A stretch of 64,000 nucleotides of DNA from Alphaproteobacteria bacterium. Lineage in GTDB: Bacteria > Pseudomonadota > Alphaproteobacteria > Rhodobacterales > Rhodobacteraceae. Made by a program: the position numbers and the translations under genes. The notes beneath the pieces are model-generated. The model did no database searches. It was not told where the DNA came from and saw only the letters and a list, made by a program, of their open reading frames with translations. Location: the NCBI GenBank assembly GCA_030425925.1, contig JAUHZO010000014.1, positions 58,185 through 122,184 of the forward strand. The letters run 5' to 3'. This document shows, one piece after another, positions 46,852 through 55,511 of this stretch. The first letter of the stretch is position 1; every line of letters starts with the position of its first letter.

Positions 46852-47856
46852 TCACCGGCCCTGCGACCGGTCCGGCGCGGCAAGAAACGACCGGATCGCG
46901 GATAGCGTGGCCTTGGGCCGGTCCCAGGCGGTGTCGTGGCCTGCACCCGCGATCACCGCCATCCGCGCGTTCTGGAACAGCCCGGCGTGCCGGGCCTGCA
47001 GCGGCGCGCCGGTCCAGTCGTTGCAGCCGCCGGCGAGGATCAGCACGGGGCCGGAAAAGCCAAGGCCGGGCGCAATGCTGCCCAGGGCGGACCCAGGCGC
47101 GCGCCAGAACGCATCGCTGGCGCGGCTTCCGAAACGCCAGGCGGGGGCGTCGTAGGGCTGTCCCGGGCAATGATAGGGGTTCGACGGATGGTTGGCGAAC
47201 GCATGAAGCACGTCGCCGACGATGCTGTCCCGCGCGGCTTCGGCATCCCCCGTCACACCACGGGCGCGGAACCCGGCCAAGAGACCGGCCCGGACCACAT
47301 GCGGGCTGCGCGACAATGCGGCGCGCCGGGTCTCGAACGCGGCAAGGCCTTGCGCATCGAGAAACCCCGGCTCGATCAGGACGGCGGTCGAGACAGCATC
47401 GGGCCGGTGGCCGAGATAGGCCACGGCCAGCATCGCACCCCAGGAATGGCCGATCAGCACGGCCGGGCCGCCGCCCTGGGCCGCGATCAGCGCATCGAGA
47501 TCGGCAAGGTGATCCGCGACGCGCAACCGGTCCTCCGTCACCCGTTCCGAAAGGCCCGCACCGCGCTGGTCGTAGAACAGGACGCGGTGCGTGTCGCTCA
47601 GCGCCTCCAGCGCCAGAAGCGACCGGTGGTCGCCGCCGGGGCCACCATGCAGGACGATGGCGAGCGGCGCGCCCTCGGCACCGGCGACGCGCCCGTGCAG
47701 AAGGACCCCCGCGCCAGCAAGCCGGGGCAGGGCAGGGTCGTCGGTCACCGTGGGCGGCACCTGCGGCGGCACCCGCGTGATCCAGAGAAGACCGGCGAAG
47801 GCGAGGGTGCCAAGGCCAAGCAGGATGACGATCAGGGGTATCATGGGGCGCAGCAT
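46852..47856 (-). CDS. alpha/beta-hydrolase with N-terminal membrane segment
   Basis: The 334-residue protein has one N-terminal hydrophobic segment (IVILLGLGTLAFAGLLWI) and then an alpha/beta-hydrolase domain: oxyanion region LHGGPGG, nucleophile in GHSWGA and a late His in AGAGHD. The GGPGG and GHSWGA motifs fit the proline iminopeptidase-like group. AAGGA stands eight bases before the ATG at 47856. It is divergent from an araC gene and shares the regulatory region with the repeat at 47911. Confidence 0.82.
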   Translation of the reverse strand: MLRPMIPLIVILLGLGTLAFAGLLWITRVPPQVPPTVTDDPALPRLAGAGVLLHGRVAGAEGAPLAIVLHGGPGGDHRSLLALEALSDTHRVLFYDQRGAGLSERVTEDRLRVADHLADLDALIAAQGGGPAVLIGHSWGAMLAVAYLGHRPDAVSTAVLIEPGFLDAQGLAAFETRRAALSRSPHVVRAGLLAGFRARGVTGDAEAARDSIVGDVLHAFANHPSNPYHCPGQPYDAPAWRFGSRASDAFWRAPGSALGSIAPGLGFSGPVLILAGGCNDWTGAPLQARHAGLFQNARMAVIAGAGHDTAWDRPKATLSAIRSFLAAPDRSQGR

Positions 47857-47910
47857 AGGGGTTGTCCTTGCGGAATGTCTCGGCACACCTTGCCGGTACC
47901 GATGCGGCGG

Positions 47911-47946
47911 GGGCATGACCGGACGCATCAACAACTTGACCCCGGG
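47911..47946 (+). repeat. 36-bp inverted repeat, left copy, in the araC promoter
   Basis: The sequence begins GGGCATGACCG, has a central GCATCA and ends TTGACCCCGGG. A copy in opposite orientation lies at 48980-49015; 30 of 36 positions agree and the conserved parts are the two 11-base ends and the centre. It ends nine bases before the araC ATG and lies between araC and the divergent hydrolase gene. Confidence 0.85.
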
Positions 47947-47955
47947 AGACTGCCG

Positions 47956-48969
47956 ATGTCCGAACAGACCATGGCCGCCGGTTTCGCGGCTGCCTTTCTT
48001 GACTACGCGGTGGCCGACGGGGCACCGCGCGGTGCCTTGCTGGCGGCCGCGGGGCTGGCCGAAGACGACCTGGCGGATCAGGACGCGCGAATCCCGGTTG
48101 CCGCCTACGGCGCGCTGGTCGCCGCGGGGATCGAGGCGACGGGCGACACCTCGCTGCTTCTGCGCCACGTGCTGGAAACGCGGCTGGAGACGATGTCGAT
48201 CGTCGGCCAGATCGTGCATGCCGCCACCTCCTTCCCGCACAGCCTGGCTCAGTTGAACCGCTACGCGCGGCTGATGGCGGACGTGCCGATCCCCGGAGGG
48301 CGCGACCGGTTCGAGCTGGTGCGCGAGGGCGACGCCGTCTGGCTGGTGGATCACCGCCCCGGCGATGGCAGCTGGATGGCGACCGAGGCGAGCTTTGCGC
48401 GGTTCATCTCGGAATTCCGCCGCTCTGCCCCGGAACACCCGTTCGAAGAGGCGCTGGAGGTGACCTATGCCCCGCCGCCCCATGCAAACCGCTACCCGGA
48501 GCTGTTCCGGGTGCCGGTGACCTTCCGGGCCGCGCGCAACGCGCTCAGGATCAACCCGGTCTGGCTGGACGAGGCCTTTGACGGCGGCAAGGCGTATGTC
48601 TTTGGCGTCTTCACGCGCCACGCCGACGGGCTGCTGGAGGACCTGGCGACGCACGACACCGTGCGTTCGGTGGTGGAGGCGCGGATGCTGGCCGATCTGC
48701 ACGAAGGCACGCTGTCGATGGATCGCGTCGCCCGCGATCTGGGCATGAGCCGGCAGACGCTGTACCGCCGCCTGCGGGACGAGGGTGTCACCTTTGCCGA
48801 GGTCCACGACGACCTGCGCCGCCGGATGGCCATGGACTACCTCAGCGCGCGCAAGGTCTCGGTGGGCGAAACCGCCTATCTTCTGGGCTTTTCCGAGGCG
48901 TCGGCCTTTGTGCGGGCGTTCCGCCGCTGGACCGGATCAAGCCCGACCGCCTGGCTGGCGCTGGACTGA
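47956..48969 (+). CDS. AraC-family transcriptional regulator
   Basis: This 337-residue regulator has an N-terminal Arabinose_bd-type domain of about 200 residues and a C-terminal AraC double helix-turn-helix (SMDRVARDLGMSRQTLYRRL, then GETAYLLGFSEASAFVRAF). It resembles OruR/ArgR-like regulators of Pseudomonas. The ATG at 47956 follows a GGGAGA ribosome site. It is bracketed by the 36-bp inverted repeats, which are the likely autoregulatory sites. Confidence 0.9.
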   Translation: MSEQTMAAGFAAAFLDYAVADGAPRGALLAAAGLAEDDLADQDARIPVAAYGALVAAGIEATGDTSLLLRHVLETRLETMSIVGQIVHAATSFPHSLAQLNRYARLMADVPIPGGRDRFELVREGDAVWLVDHRPGDGSWMATEASFARFISEFRRSAPEHPFEEALEVTYAPPPHANRYPELFRVPVTFRAARNALRINPVWLDEAFDGGKAYVFGVFTRHADGLLEDLATHDTVRSVVEARMLADLHEGTLSMDRVARDLGMSRQTLYRRLRDEGVTFAEVHDDLRRRMAMDYLSARKVSVGETAYLLGFSEASAFVRAFRRWTGSSPTAWLALD

Positions 48970-48979
48970 GCGATTGATG

Positions 48980-49015
48980 CCCGGGGTCAAACCGCTGATG
49001 CCTGCGGTCATGCCC
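48980..49015 (-). repeat. 36-bp inverted repeat, right copy, downstream of araC
   Basis: This is the opposite-strand copy of the repeat at 47911-47946 (30/36 identical). It starts 11 bases after the araC stop and 62 bases before the next lipoprotein gene, so it is also in the upstream region of that gene. Confidence 0.85.
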
Positions 49016-49076
49016 AGACCCGGCGCGGGCGGGTAGATGCGCCTTCGACATGTTTGACAGTCGAAGGAGATACGAC

Positions 49077-49442
49077 ATGAAACCGATGCCGCTTGTCCCG
49101 CTGGGCCTGACCGCCCTTCTGGGGGCCTGCGCCGAGATGGGCACGGATGTGGACCCGATCCTGGACGGCCCGGAAACGGCGCAGTTCCAGAGCGATCTTT
49201 CCGCCTGCCGCACCCTTGCGCGCGGTCAGTCGCAGCTGGAGCGCGAGACGGTGGCAGCCGCCGCCATCGGCGCCGGGATCGGCGGTGTGCTGGGCAAGGT
49301 TGACGATGAAGGCGACGCGCTTGGCGGGGCCGTGGTCGGTGCCTTGACCGGCGCGGCCGCCGGGGCGTCCAAGGCAAGCGAGACCCGCGAGACCATCGTG
49401 CTGAACTGCCTGCGCGGCCGCGGCCATGCGGTCGTGAACTGA
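49077..49442 (+). CDS. Glycine-zipper lipoprotein
   Basis: The 121-residue protein has a lipoprotein signal with an LLGAC box (Cys near residue 18) and a glycine-zipper helix pair (AAAAIGAGIGGVLGKV and GAVVGALTGAAAGAS) that would associate with or insert into a membrane. AAGGAGA precedes the ATG. It may sense or protect the envelope. The repeat at 48980 lies in its upstream region. Confidence 0.78.
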   Translation: MKPMPLVPLGLTALLGACAEMGTDVDPILDGPETAQFQSDLSACRTLARGQSQLERETVAAAAIGAGIGGVLGKVDDEGDALGGAVVGALTGAAAGASKASETRETIVLNCLRGRGHAVVN

Positions 49443-49453
49443 AGGAGGGCGCG

Positions 49454-49579
49454 ATGCACGACATACATCCCCTGATGACCGGCCTGTACCTGCGGCTGAC
49501 CGGGGAACCGCGCCGATGTGCGTGGTTTTCCCCCTGTCCGCCGCGGCGTCCCTGTCGCCCGCGCCTGCGGCAGTGGTGA
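49454..49579 (+). CDS. possible 41-residue small protein
   Basis: A short frame starts at ATG 49454 with a strong AAGGAGG ribosome site seven bases upstream, directly after the lipoprotein stop. It starts MHDIHPLMTGLYLRL and then becomes Arg/Pro/Cys-rich, which looks like read-through of non-coding or frameshifted sequence. It may be a degraded gene start or a coupling ORF for the next gene. Confidence 0.3.
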   Translation: MHDIHPLMTGLYLRLTGEPRRCAWFSPCPPRRPCRPRLRQW

Positions 49580-49589
49580 GGACGTGCCG

Positions 49590-49958
49590 ATGACCCATGT
49601 CCTTGCCTTCGCCTATGCCGGGCTGGCCGCGTTGCCGGTGCTGATGCACCTGGCCAATGCCGCCGGTGCGCCGCTTGGCCGGTTCACGGTTGGTGGCCGC
49701 TTCCAGGGCCGTCTGCCGCCGGTCTGGAGGGGGCTGGCGCTGGTCCAGGCCGCGCTGCTGTGTACCATGGCCGGGGCCGTGCTGGCCCGGGCCGGGTTGG
49801 GCGCGCTGCCGCTGGCACCGCTGTTCTGGCCTGCCCTTGCGCTGACGATCCTGTCGCTGGCCGCCAATGCCGCCAGCCCCTCGCGCCCGGAGCGCCTGCT
49901 CTGGACGCCGGTCCTGTTCCTGATGGCCGCCGCCGCGCTTGGCACCGGCCTTTCCTGA
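49590..49958 (+). CDS. small four-helix membrane protein
   Basis: This 122-residue protein has four hydrophobic segments (for example VLAFAYAGLAALPVLMHL and LALVQAALLCTMAGAVLA). I cannot name the family. It lies 16 bases upstream of an NAD(P)-binding protein gene on the same strand and is likely co-transcribed with it. Confidence 0.6.
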   Translation: MTHVLAFAYAGLAALPVLMHLANAAGAPLGRFTVGGRFQGRLPPVWRGLALVQAALLCTMAGAVLARAGLGALPLAPLFWPALALTILSLAANAASPSRPERLLWTPVLFLMAAAALGTGLS

Positions 49959-49974
49959 TCCCGGGAGACGATCC

Positions 49975-50838
49975 ATGAACGTTCTCATCGCCGGTGCGAC
50001 CGGCTATCTTGGCCGCTTTCTTTGCGCCGAATACGCGCGGCGCGGGCATCACGTCACAGCACTTGTCCGCGACACGACCCGCACCGAAGGGCTTGCCGAT
50101 GTGCTGGTCGAAGCCGAGGCCACCCGGCCCGAGACGCTCGGCGGCATCATGGACGGGGTGGACCTTGTCGTCTCGGCGCTTGGCATCACCCGGCAGGCCG
50201 ACGGGCTTGGCTATCACGAGGTCGACTATCAGGCGAACCTCAACCTGCTGCACGAGGCCGAGGCGGCCGGGGTCGGGCGTTTTGCCTATGTGCATGTCCT
50301 GCGGGCCGAGGCCATGGAAGGCGTGCCGCTCGTCGCCGCCAAGAGCGCCTTTGTCCGCGCGCTTCAGGCCTCTGACATGCCCGCCACGGTGATCGCGCCG
50401 ACCGGCTATTTCTCGGACATGGGCGAGATCCTTGCCATGGCGGAAAGCGGCCGGGTCTGGCTGTTCGGCGACGGAGCGCGGCGTCTCAACCCGATCCATG
50501 GCGCAGACCTTGCGGTGGCCATCGCCGACGCCACCGATGCCGGGCGCGGCTGGGCCGAGATCGGCGGCCCCGACGTGATGTCGCAAGACGAGATCGCGCG
50601 GGCCGCCTTTGCCGCGCTGGGAAGCGCGCCGCGCATCACCCGTCTGCCCGACGTGCTGCGCCGCGCCGCGCTTGCCGTCCTGCCGATCCTGCCGCGCCGC
50701 ATCGGCGGCGCGGCGCGGTTCTTCCTGACCGCGCTTGGGCTGGACATGGTCGCGCCCCGTTTCGGGACGCGGCACCTTGCCGACCATTTCGCAACCCTCG
50801 CCGCCAGGACGGCCCGCCAACCCAAAGGAAAACCCTGA
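49975..50838 (+). CDS. Atypical SDR/NAD(P)-binding protein
   Basis: This 287-residue protein has the Rossmann motif GATGYLGR at residues 8-15 and the layout of atypical short-chain dehydrogenases of the NmrA or complex-I-assembly type. The usual YxxxK triad is not evident, so it may bind NAD(P) as a sensor or reductase of small ketones or quinones. The stop overlaps the ATG of the next membrane protein gene (ATGA). Confidence 0.78.
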   Translation: MNVLIAGATGYLGRFLCAEYARRGHHVTALVRDTTRTEGLADVLVEAEATRPETLGGIMDGVDLVVSALGITRQADGLGYHEVDYQANLNLLHEAEAAGVGRFAYVHVLRAEAMEGVPLVAAKSAFVRALQASDMPATVIAPTGYFSDMGEILAMAESGRVWLFGDGARRLNPIHGADLAVAIADATDAGRGWAEIGGPDVMSQDEIARAAFAALGSAPRITRLPDVLRRAALAVLPILPRRIGGAARFFLTALGLDMVAPRFGTRHLADHFATLAARTARQPKGKP

Positions 50839-51515
50839 TGACCCTTCGCAAAGCCGGCGGCCTTGCCGCCCTGACCTGTGCCGCGACCTATCTTTTCGGC
50901 TTCGCCCTGCTGATCACCGTGTTTGCCCCGCTGGGCTTTGGCTCGGACGAGATCGACGCCGCCGCCGTCGCGGATTTCATCGCCGCGCGCCCGGGCCTGC
51001 TGATCGCCTGGAACACGGTGATCTATATCGTGAACGCGCTGGCGCTTGTCGTGCTTGTCGTCGCGCTGCGCCAGCAGATCGCCGAAACGCGGCCGGATGC
51101 GGCTGTCCTGACCGGGGCGCCTGGCCTGATCTGGGCCACGCTGGTCCTTGGTGCCGGGATGATCGCCAATGTCGCCGTCGAACGGACCCACGCGCTGGCC
51201 GGCGACCCCGAGGCTGCTGCCACCCTGTGGCAGACGCTGCACGCGGTGGAACTGGGCCTCGGCGGCGGGAACGAGATCGCGGGGGGCGCGTGGATCCTGG
51301 CCGTCAGCCTTGCCTGTCGTGCCTGCGGCATCTTCGGTCTTCTGACCGCCGGGATCGGCGCGATCAGCGGCGCCGCCGGGCTGGCGACGATCCTGCCGCC
51401 GCTTGGCGAGGTCGCCGGTGCCCTCTTTGGCCTTGGTGCCATCGTCTGGTTCGTCGCCGTGGGGGCGGCGCTTCTGCGCGGCGGCGTTCAATTCAACAAG
51501 GAGATCCCGGCATGA
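50838..51515 (+). CDS. integral membrane protein, DUF4386-like
   Basis: This 225-residue protein has about six hydrophobic segments beginning with AALTCAATYLFGFALLITVF and ending VWFVAVGAALLRGG. The layout recalls DUF4386 proteins, of unknown function, but the match is only by general form. It is translationally coupled to the NAD(P)-binding protein gene. Confidence 0.6.
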   Translation: MTLRKAGGLAALTCAATYLFGFALLITVFAPLGFGSDEIDAAAVADFIAARPGLLIAWNTVIYIVNALALVVLVVALRQQIAETRPDAAVLTGAPGLIWATLVLGAGMIANVAVERTHALAGDPEAAATLWQTLHAVELGLGGGNEIAGGAWILAVSLACRACGIFGLLTAGIGAISGAAGLATILPPLGEVAGALFGLGAIVWFVAVGAALLRGGVQFNKEIPA

Positions 51516-51626
51516 CATCGTTGCGCACCGGATCGTGGGGCTGCCGGATGTCATGAACGGTGGCAAGGCCGGTCGCAAGCGCGCCCCATGCCCCGGGGCG
51601 GGATCCTGTCAAAGACGGGGCCAGCC

Positions 51627-52142
51627 TCAGGGAGTCGCGTCTGGCCGGTGAACCTGCACCTCGAACCCTTCTTCGGGGTGCGGCGGCACGAAGTGGCGGG
51701 ACATCCGGTGGAACTGCGCTTCGGTGACGGCAAAGGGATGGTCTCCTGCCGCGTTGCGGGCCTTGAGCCGCTGCAGACAGACATCCTCGGGCGTGTCGAG
51801 AACGTGGAGCACATGCGCCGCGTCCGTCCGGTCGAGGATGCCGCGCATCCACGCCCGCGCGTCCACCGTGTTCGCCTGGAAATCCAGCACCACCGACACC
51901 CCGGCATCGAGAATCTCCGCGACATGCGGCCCGACAACGCCGCGCAGGAGCGCGGCGCAGCGCAGATAGTCCTGGATGGACGTCATCTGCGCGCCATAAA
52001 GGTCCGAGAGCCAGTTGTCCTCGCGGATCACCACCGTTCCGTCCCGGCGGCCAAGATCATTGGCCAAAGTCGACTTGCCGGCGGCGATCCGTCCGCAGAT
52101 GAGGTGCAGGGTCGGCCTGGGCCGTTCGATCGGATCTGGCAC
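51627..52142 (-). CDS. AAA_33-type P-loop kinase-like protein
   Basis: The 171-residue protein has a Walker A motif GRIAAGKST at the N terminus and the small-kinase layout of the AAA_33/zeta-toxin-like family (VVIREDNWLSDLY, then SVVLDFQANTVDARAWMR). It would phosphorylate a small molecule or nucleotide. The start is GTG with AGGAG six bases upstream; a longer frame exists but lacks support. It is the last gene of a five-gene minus-strand row. Confidence 0.75.
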   Translation of the reverse strand: MPDPIERPRPTLHLICGRIAAGKSTLANDLGRRDGTVVIREDNWLSDLYGAQMTSIQDYLRCAALLRGVVGPHVAEILDAGVSVVLDFQANTVDARAWMRGILDRTDAAHVLHVLDTPEDVCLQRLKARNAAGDHPFAVTEAQFHRMSRHFVPPHPEEGFEVQVHRPDATP

Positions 52143-52159
52143 GCCTTGCTCCTTTGTCC

Positions 52160-52663
52160 TTACGCGAACCGCGCCTGTGATAGCGACGTCAGCCCGAAAA
52201 GCAACAAGCCTGCCGCCAACCCGCAGGCGATGGTCCGGACCGTGTTCCAGAACGTCCAGCGCGGCAGGTAGGTGCCGGTCCAGTAGGCGCGGGTCGCGTC
52301 GTGCGAGAGGTCCATGCCGGCCAGCGCTTCGTTCATGGGCACGTTGAAGACAACCGTGACGCCGAAGCAACCGACGAGGTAGACCAGCCCCGCCGCCGCG
52401 ATCAGCGTTGCGGTCGGGCCGGTCAGCGTCAGCATGGCATAGACGACCAGTGCGAGGGACAGGGCGGCGAGGCCCAGAAAGAGGGTCATGAAGACCCAGC
52501 GGAAGACTTCGCGGTTGATGGCCTGCATGGCCTCGGCACCACCATGGCCGCTGGTCACCGAGAGGGCGCGCATGATGAAGTCCGAGAAGGCCAGAAAGAC
52601 GCCGCCGACCAGCGCATAGGCCAGCACGGCGAGTTGGGCGAGGGTGAAGAGAAACGGGGACAT
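52160..52663 (-). CDS. DUF1772 (anthrone oxygenase-like) membrane protein
   Basis: This 167-residue protein has four membrane segments and the DUF1772 stretch NVPMNEALAGMD followed by YWTGTYLPRWTFWNTVRT. Some fungal members are anthrone oxygenases; bacterial ones are uncharacterised. It lies between the DUF4345 gene and the kinase-like gene in the same direction. Confidence 0.82.
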   Translation of the reverse strand: MSPFLFTLAQLAVLAYALVGGVFLAFSDFIMRALSVTSGHGGAEAMQAINREVFRWVFMTLFLGLAALSLALVVYAMLTLTGPTATLIAAAGLVYLVGCFGVTVVFNVPMNEALAGMDLSHDATRAYWTGTYLPRWTFWNTVRTIACGLAAGLLLFGLTSLSQARFA

Positions 52664-52723
52664 TTGGGGTTCCTTGGATGGGGGCGGCGGCAGGGCGGCA
52701 AGGCCCGTGCCGCCGCGGCTGGA

Positions 52724-53152
52724 TCAGATGGTCAGTTGTGTCGCGGCGCGCCCGGGCGCGGGGTGCCAGAGACGCCGGCGGAAGGCCGCGAGGCAAAGCG
52801 CGGCGATCACCAGTTCCACGGCCAGCGCGCCTAGGATGCCGCCCGACGGCATCCCGTCCACGACAAGCCCGACCAGCCGCCCGGCCGGGAAGCCGATGAA
52901 GACGGTCAGGGCCACGGCCATCGCGGTCGGCACGATAGCCTGCCGCCAGATGCCGCGCAGCATCAGCAGGCCGAACCCCGCCAGACCGGCACCGGGCGCG
53001 CGCAACTCGCTCAGCAGGCTGGCATCGTCGCCGAGCGTGATGCCGTAGCTGGCGTAGAAGGCATGCGGCGCAAACAGGATGGCTGCGCCTATGGCGAGCG
53101 CCGTCAGGCCGGAGAGACCAAGCGCGATCTTCTCGAAGAGGGTGGGTGTCAT
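52724..53152 (-). CDS. DUF4345 membrane protein
   Basis: This 142-residue protein has four hydrophobic segments and LSELRAPGAGLAGFG, the DUF4345 hallmark, shared with the protein at 39376-39747. Function is unknown. AGGAG stands just before the ATG. It is 25 bases downstream of the NmrA-like gene. Confidence 0.8.
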   Translation of the reverse strand: MTPTLFEKIALGLSGLTALAIGAAILFAPHAFYASYGITLGDDASLLSELRAPGAGLAGFGLLMLRGIWRQAIVPTAMAVALTVFIGFPAGRLVGLVVDGMPSGGILGALAVELVIAALCLAAFRRRLWHPAPGRAATQLTI

Positions 53153-53177
53153 GTCATGCTCCTTTCCGGGCGGGGTG

Positions 53178-54005
53178 TCAGGCGGCGCTGGTCCAGGCAC
53201 CTGTGCGGGCGGCGTCGCGGGCGAAGTCGGCAAAGTCGCGGGCGGGCCGGCCCAGCGCGCGCATCACCCCGTCCGTGGTGTGGGCGTTGCGCCCGTCCAG
53301 CGTCTCGCGCGCGATGGCGGTGAAGACATCGGCAACGAAAGCTCCGCCCGCCTGCGCGACGTTGGCGTGGAAGTCCTCGAAGCTGATCGGGATGTGTGTG
53401 ATCTCGCGCCTCGTGGCCCGCGACAGTTCTCCCGCCATGTCCGCGAAGGTCATCAGCCTCGGGCCGGTTACCTCGTAGAGCTGGCCCTTGTGCCCCTCTT
53501 CGGTCAGCGCCGCGACGGCGACATCGGCAATGTCGTCGATGTCGAGGATCGGCTCGGCGATATCGCCACCGGGCATCGGCAGAACACCGGCCAGCACCGG
53601 ATCGCGCAGGTAGCCTTCGGAGAAGTTCTGTGCGAACCACGCGGCGCGGACGATGGTGAAATCGACGCCGGATGTGCGCACCACGTCTTCGCCCAGCCGG
53701 GCGTGGTGTTCGCCGCGCCCCGACAGCAGCACGAGGTGTTCGACACCCACGTCGCGGGCCGTCTCGCAGAGGGAGCCCAGCTTTTCCACGGCCCCGGGGA
53801 AGGCGAGATCGGGGAAGTAGGTGACATAGGCGGCACGGGCCCCGCGCAGGGCCGGGGCCCAGGTTTCGGGGGATTCCCAGTCAAACGGCGTGGCCGAGCT
53901 GCGCGCGCCACGGCGCACGGGCAGGCCGCGCGCTTCGAGGCGGCTGGCGACGCGGCGTCCGGTCTTGCCGGTGGCGCCGATGACGAGGATGGGTTGGTCT
54001 TGCAT
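53178..54005 (-). CDS. NmrA-like NAD(P)-binding protein
   Basis: This 275-residue protein has the Rossmann motif GATGKTGR and matches NmrA/azoreductase-like atypical SDRs (HLVLLSGRGEHHARLGEDVV, then FTIVRAAWFAQNFSEGYL). Such proteins are NAD(P)H sensors or quinone reductases. It heads the row DUF4345, DUF1772 and P-loop kinase and lies 108 bases downstream of an araC gene that likely regulates it. Confidence 0.83.
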   Translation of the reverse strand: MQDQPILVIGATGKTGRRVASRLEARGLPVRRGARSSATPFDWESPETWAPALRGARAAYVTYFPDLAFPGAVEKLGSLCETARDVGVEHLVLLSGRGEHHARLGEDVVRTSGVDFTIVRAAWFAQNFSEGYLRDPVLAGVLPMPGGDIAEPILDIDDIADVAVAALTEEGHKGQLYEVTGPRLMTFADMAGELSRATRREITHIPISFEDFHANVAQAGGAFVADVFTAIARETLDGRNAHTTDGVMRALGRPARDFADFARDAARTGAWTSAA

Positions 54006-54113
54006 GGGGGGTCTCCTTGGTTCCGGTTTCGATGACCAAGGGATAGGCGAGGGGCCCGCATCGGGTATTGATCGGGGATGCCAGCCTTTTGACCGGTGCC
54101 GCCAAGGCGCGGG

Positions 54114-55118
54114 TCAGCGGCGGGACATGTCCTTGCGGTAGGTCGCGGGTGTCGTGCCGACCCAGCGCTTGAACGCACGGGTAAAGGCGCTTTGTTCGGA
54201 AAACCCGGTGAGGAACGCGATTTCGGCCAGCGAATGGCGTTCGTCCCGCAACAGCCCCTCGGCCAGCTCGCGGCGGGTGTCTTCGGTGAGGGTCTGAAAG
54301 CTCATCCCGTGCTCGGACAGCCGCCGGTGAAACGACCGCGCGCTGAGCCCCAGGCCGCGGGCGATCTCGGCCATCCTGGGCGTGCCCTCGCTGAGGGCCT
54401 GGGCAATGGCGGCCTTGGCCTGCGTGACAAGTGCGGGCACACGGGTGATCTCGGACAGCTCGGCATCCAGATGCGTGGCGAGGTATTGCGAGATCCCCTC
54501 GTCTCCGAGGATGTTGGGCCGCGCCAGCACCTCGTCGGCATAGAGGATCGCGTCAAGCCCGGCGTTGAAACGCACCGGGCAGCCGAACCACGCCTCGTGC
54601 GCGGTGATGGAGCGCGGGGCGGGATGCCGAACCAGCACTTCGACCGGTGCAAGCGGCACCGGGCAGACCTGTCTGGCAAGGGACACGGCGCTGGCCAGCG
54701 TGGCCTCGTTCGACAGCCGCATGCCGAGACGCCGCTCGCCCGCCCGGTGCAGGATGACAAGCGTGCCCCCGGTTGCCGGCCGCAGCTCGTAGTCCACGAC
54801 GCTGGTCCACAGGCGCGCATAGCGTTCCACCCGCGCATAAGAGGCCCCCAGCGTCGTTGCCGCCTTGAAGGCCAGCCCCAGCGCACCGTATTCGTCCAGC
54901 CGCATGGAGGCACCGGTGCGCACCGGCAGGTCGGTCACGTCGATCTGCCGTGCGATCCTTTCGAGCATGTCGTAATAGCGCTCGGCCGGAACCATCTGCC
55001 CGGGGTCCACGGGGGCGTCCGGGTCGATCCCGACGCCCGCCAGCAGCGCCGCAGCATCAACCCCGCCGCCCGCCGCGGCGACCACCTTGCGCGCGAAGAG
55101 CGACGTCACATAGCCCAT
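54114..55118 (-). CDS. AraC-family transcriptional regulator
   Basis: The 334-residue regulator has an Arabinose_bd-type N-terminal domain and a C-terminal AraC DNA-binding domain (RMAEIARGLGLSARSFHRRL, then SLAEIAFLTGFSEQSAFTRAF). It has the same domain plan as the regulator at 47956-48969, but the sequences are clearly different. It is upstream of the NmrA-like gene row on the same strand. Confidence 0.9.
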   Translation of the reverse strand: MGYVTSLFARKVVAAAGGGVDAAALLAGVGIDPDAPVDPGQMVPAERYYDMLERIARQIDVTDLPVRTGASMRLDEYGALGLAFKAATTLGASYARVERYARLWTSVVDYELRPATGGTLVILHRAGERRLGMRLSNEATLASAVSLARQVCPVPLAPVEVLVRHPAPRSITAHEAWFGCPVRFNAGLDAILYADEVLARPNILGDEGISQYLATHLDAELSEITRVPALVTQAKAAIAQALSEGTPRMAEIARGLGLSARSFHRRLSEHGMSFQTLTEDTRRELAEGLLRDERHSLAEIAFLTGFSEQSAFTRAFKRWVGTTPATYRKDMSRR

Positions 55119-55511
55119 GCCCCGCACTGTACGGCGCGACCGGCCGGGTGCCAAGTTCGCCGTGATGTCCGGAGCGCGGCAGACCGGAAGGCTTCCATGG
55201 ATCCGGCCGGAAACCGGCGTCCATGGTTTGCGCCGGAACCAAGGTCAGCCCGTTGCCATGTCCATGCTGCGGCGGCACGCGCAAGACAAGGTCTGCGGGT
55301 CATGGCGTGCCTTTGGCGCACTTGTGGAAGATCGAAAATCGCAGCGCGCACAGGCTCAGGTCACAACCGAAAGGGCTGGACCATGAAAAACATCATTGTC
55401 TCAAACACATGCCTCACCGCCCAATCGGCAGAAACTGCCGCCATGGCCGACGAAACAATGTGCATCGCGCAATTCAGCGCGTTCATCACAGGAAGTAACC
55501 GGCCATGCAGC
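55119..55511. other. gap with a truncated gene start at the edge of the island
   Basis: Most of this stretch is non-coding. An ATG at 55383 opens a frame reading MKNIIVSNTCLTAQSAETAA for about 38 codons, then its sequence turns Arg/Pro-rich near 55500 where the exonuclease remnant starts in another frame. This looks like a gene start cut off by recombination at the boundary of the mosaic island. Confidence 0.45.
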
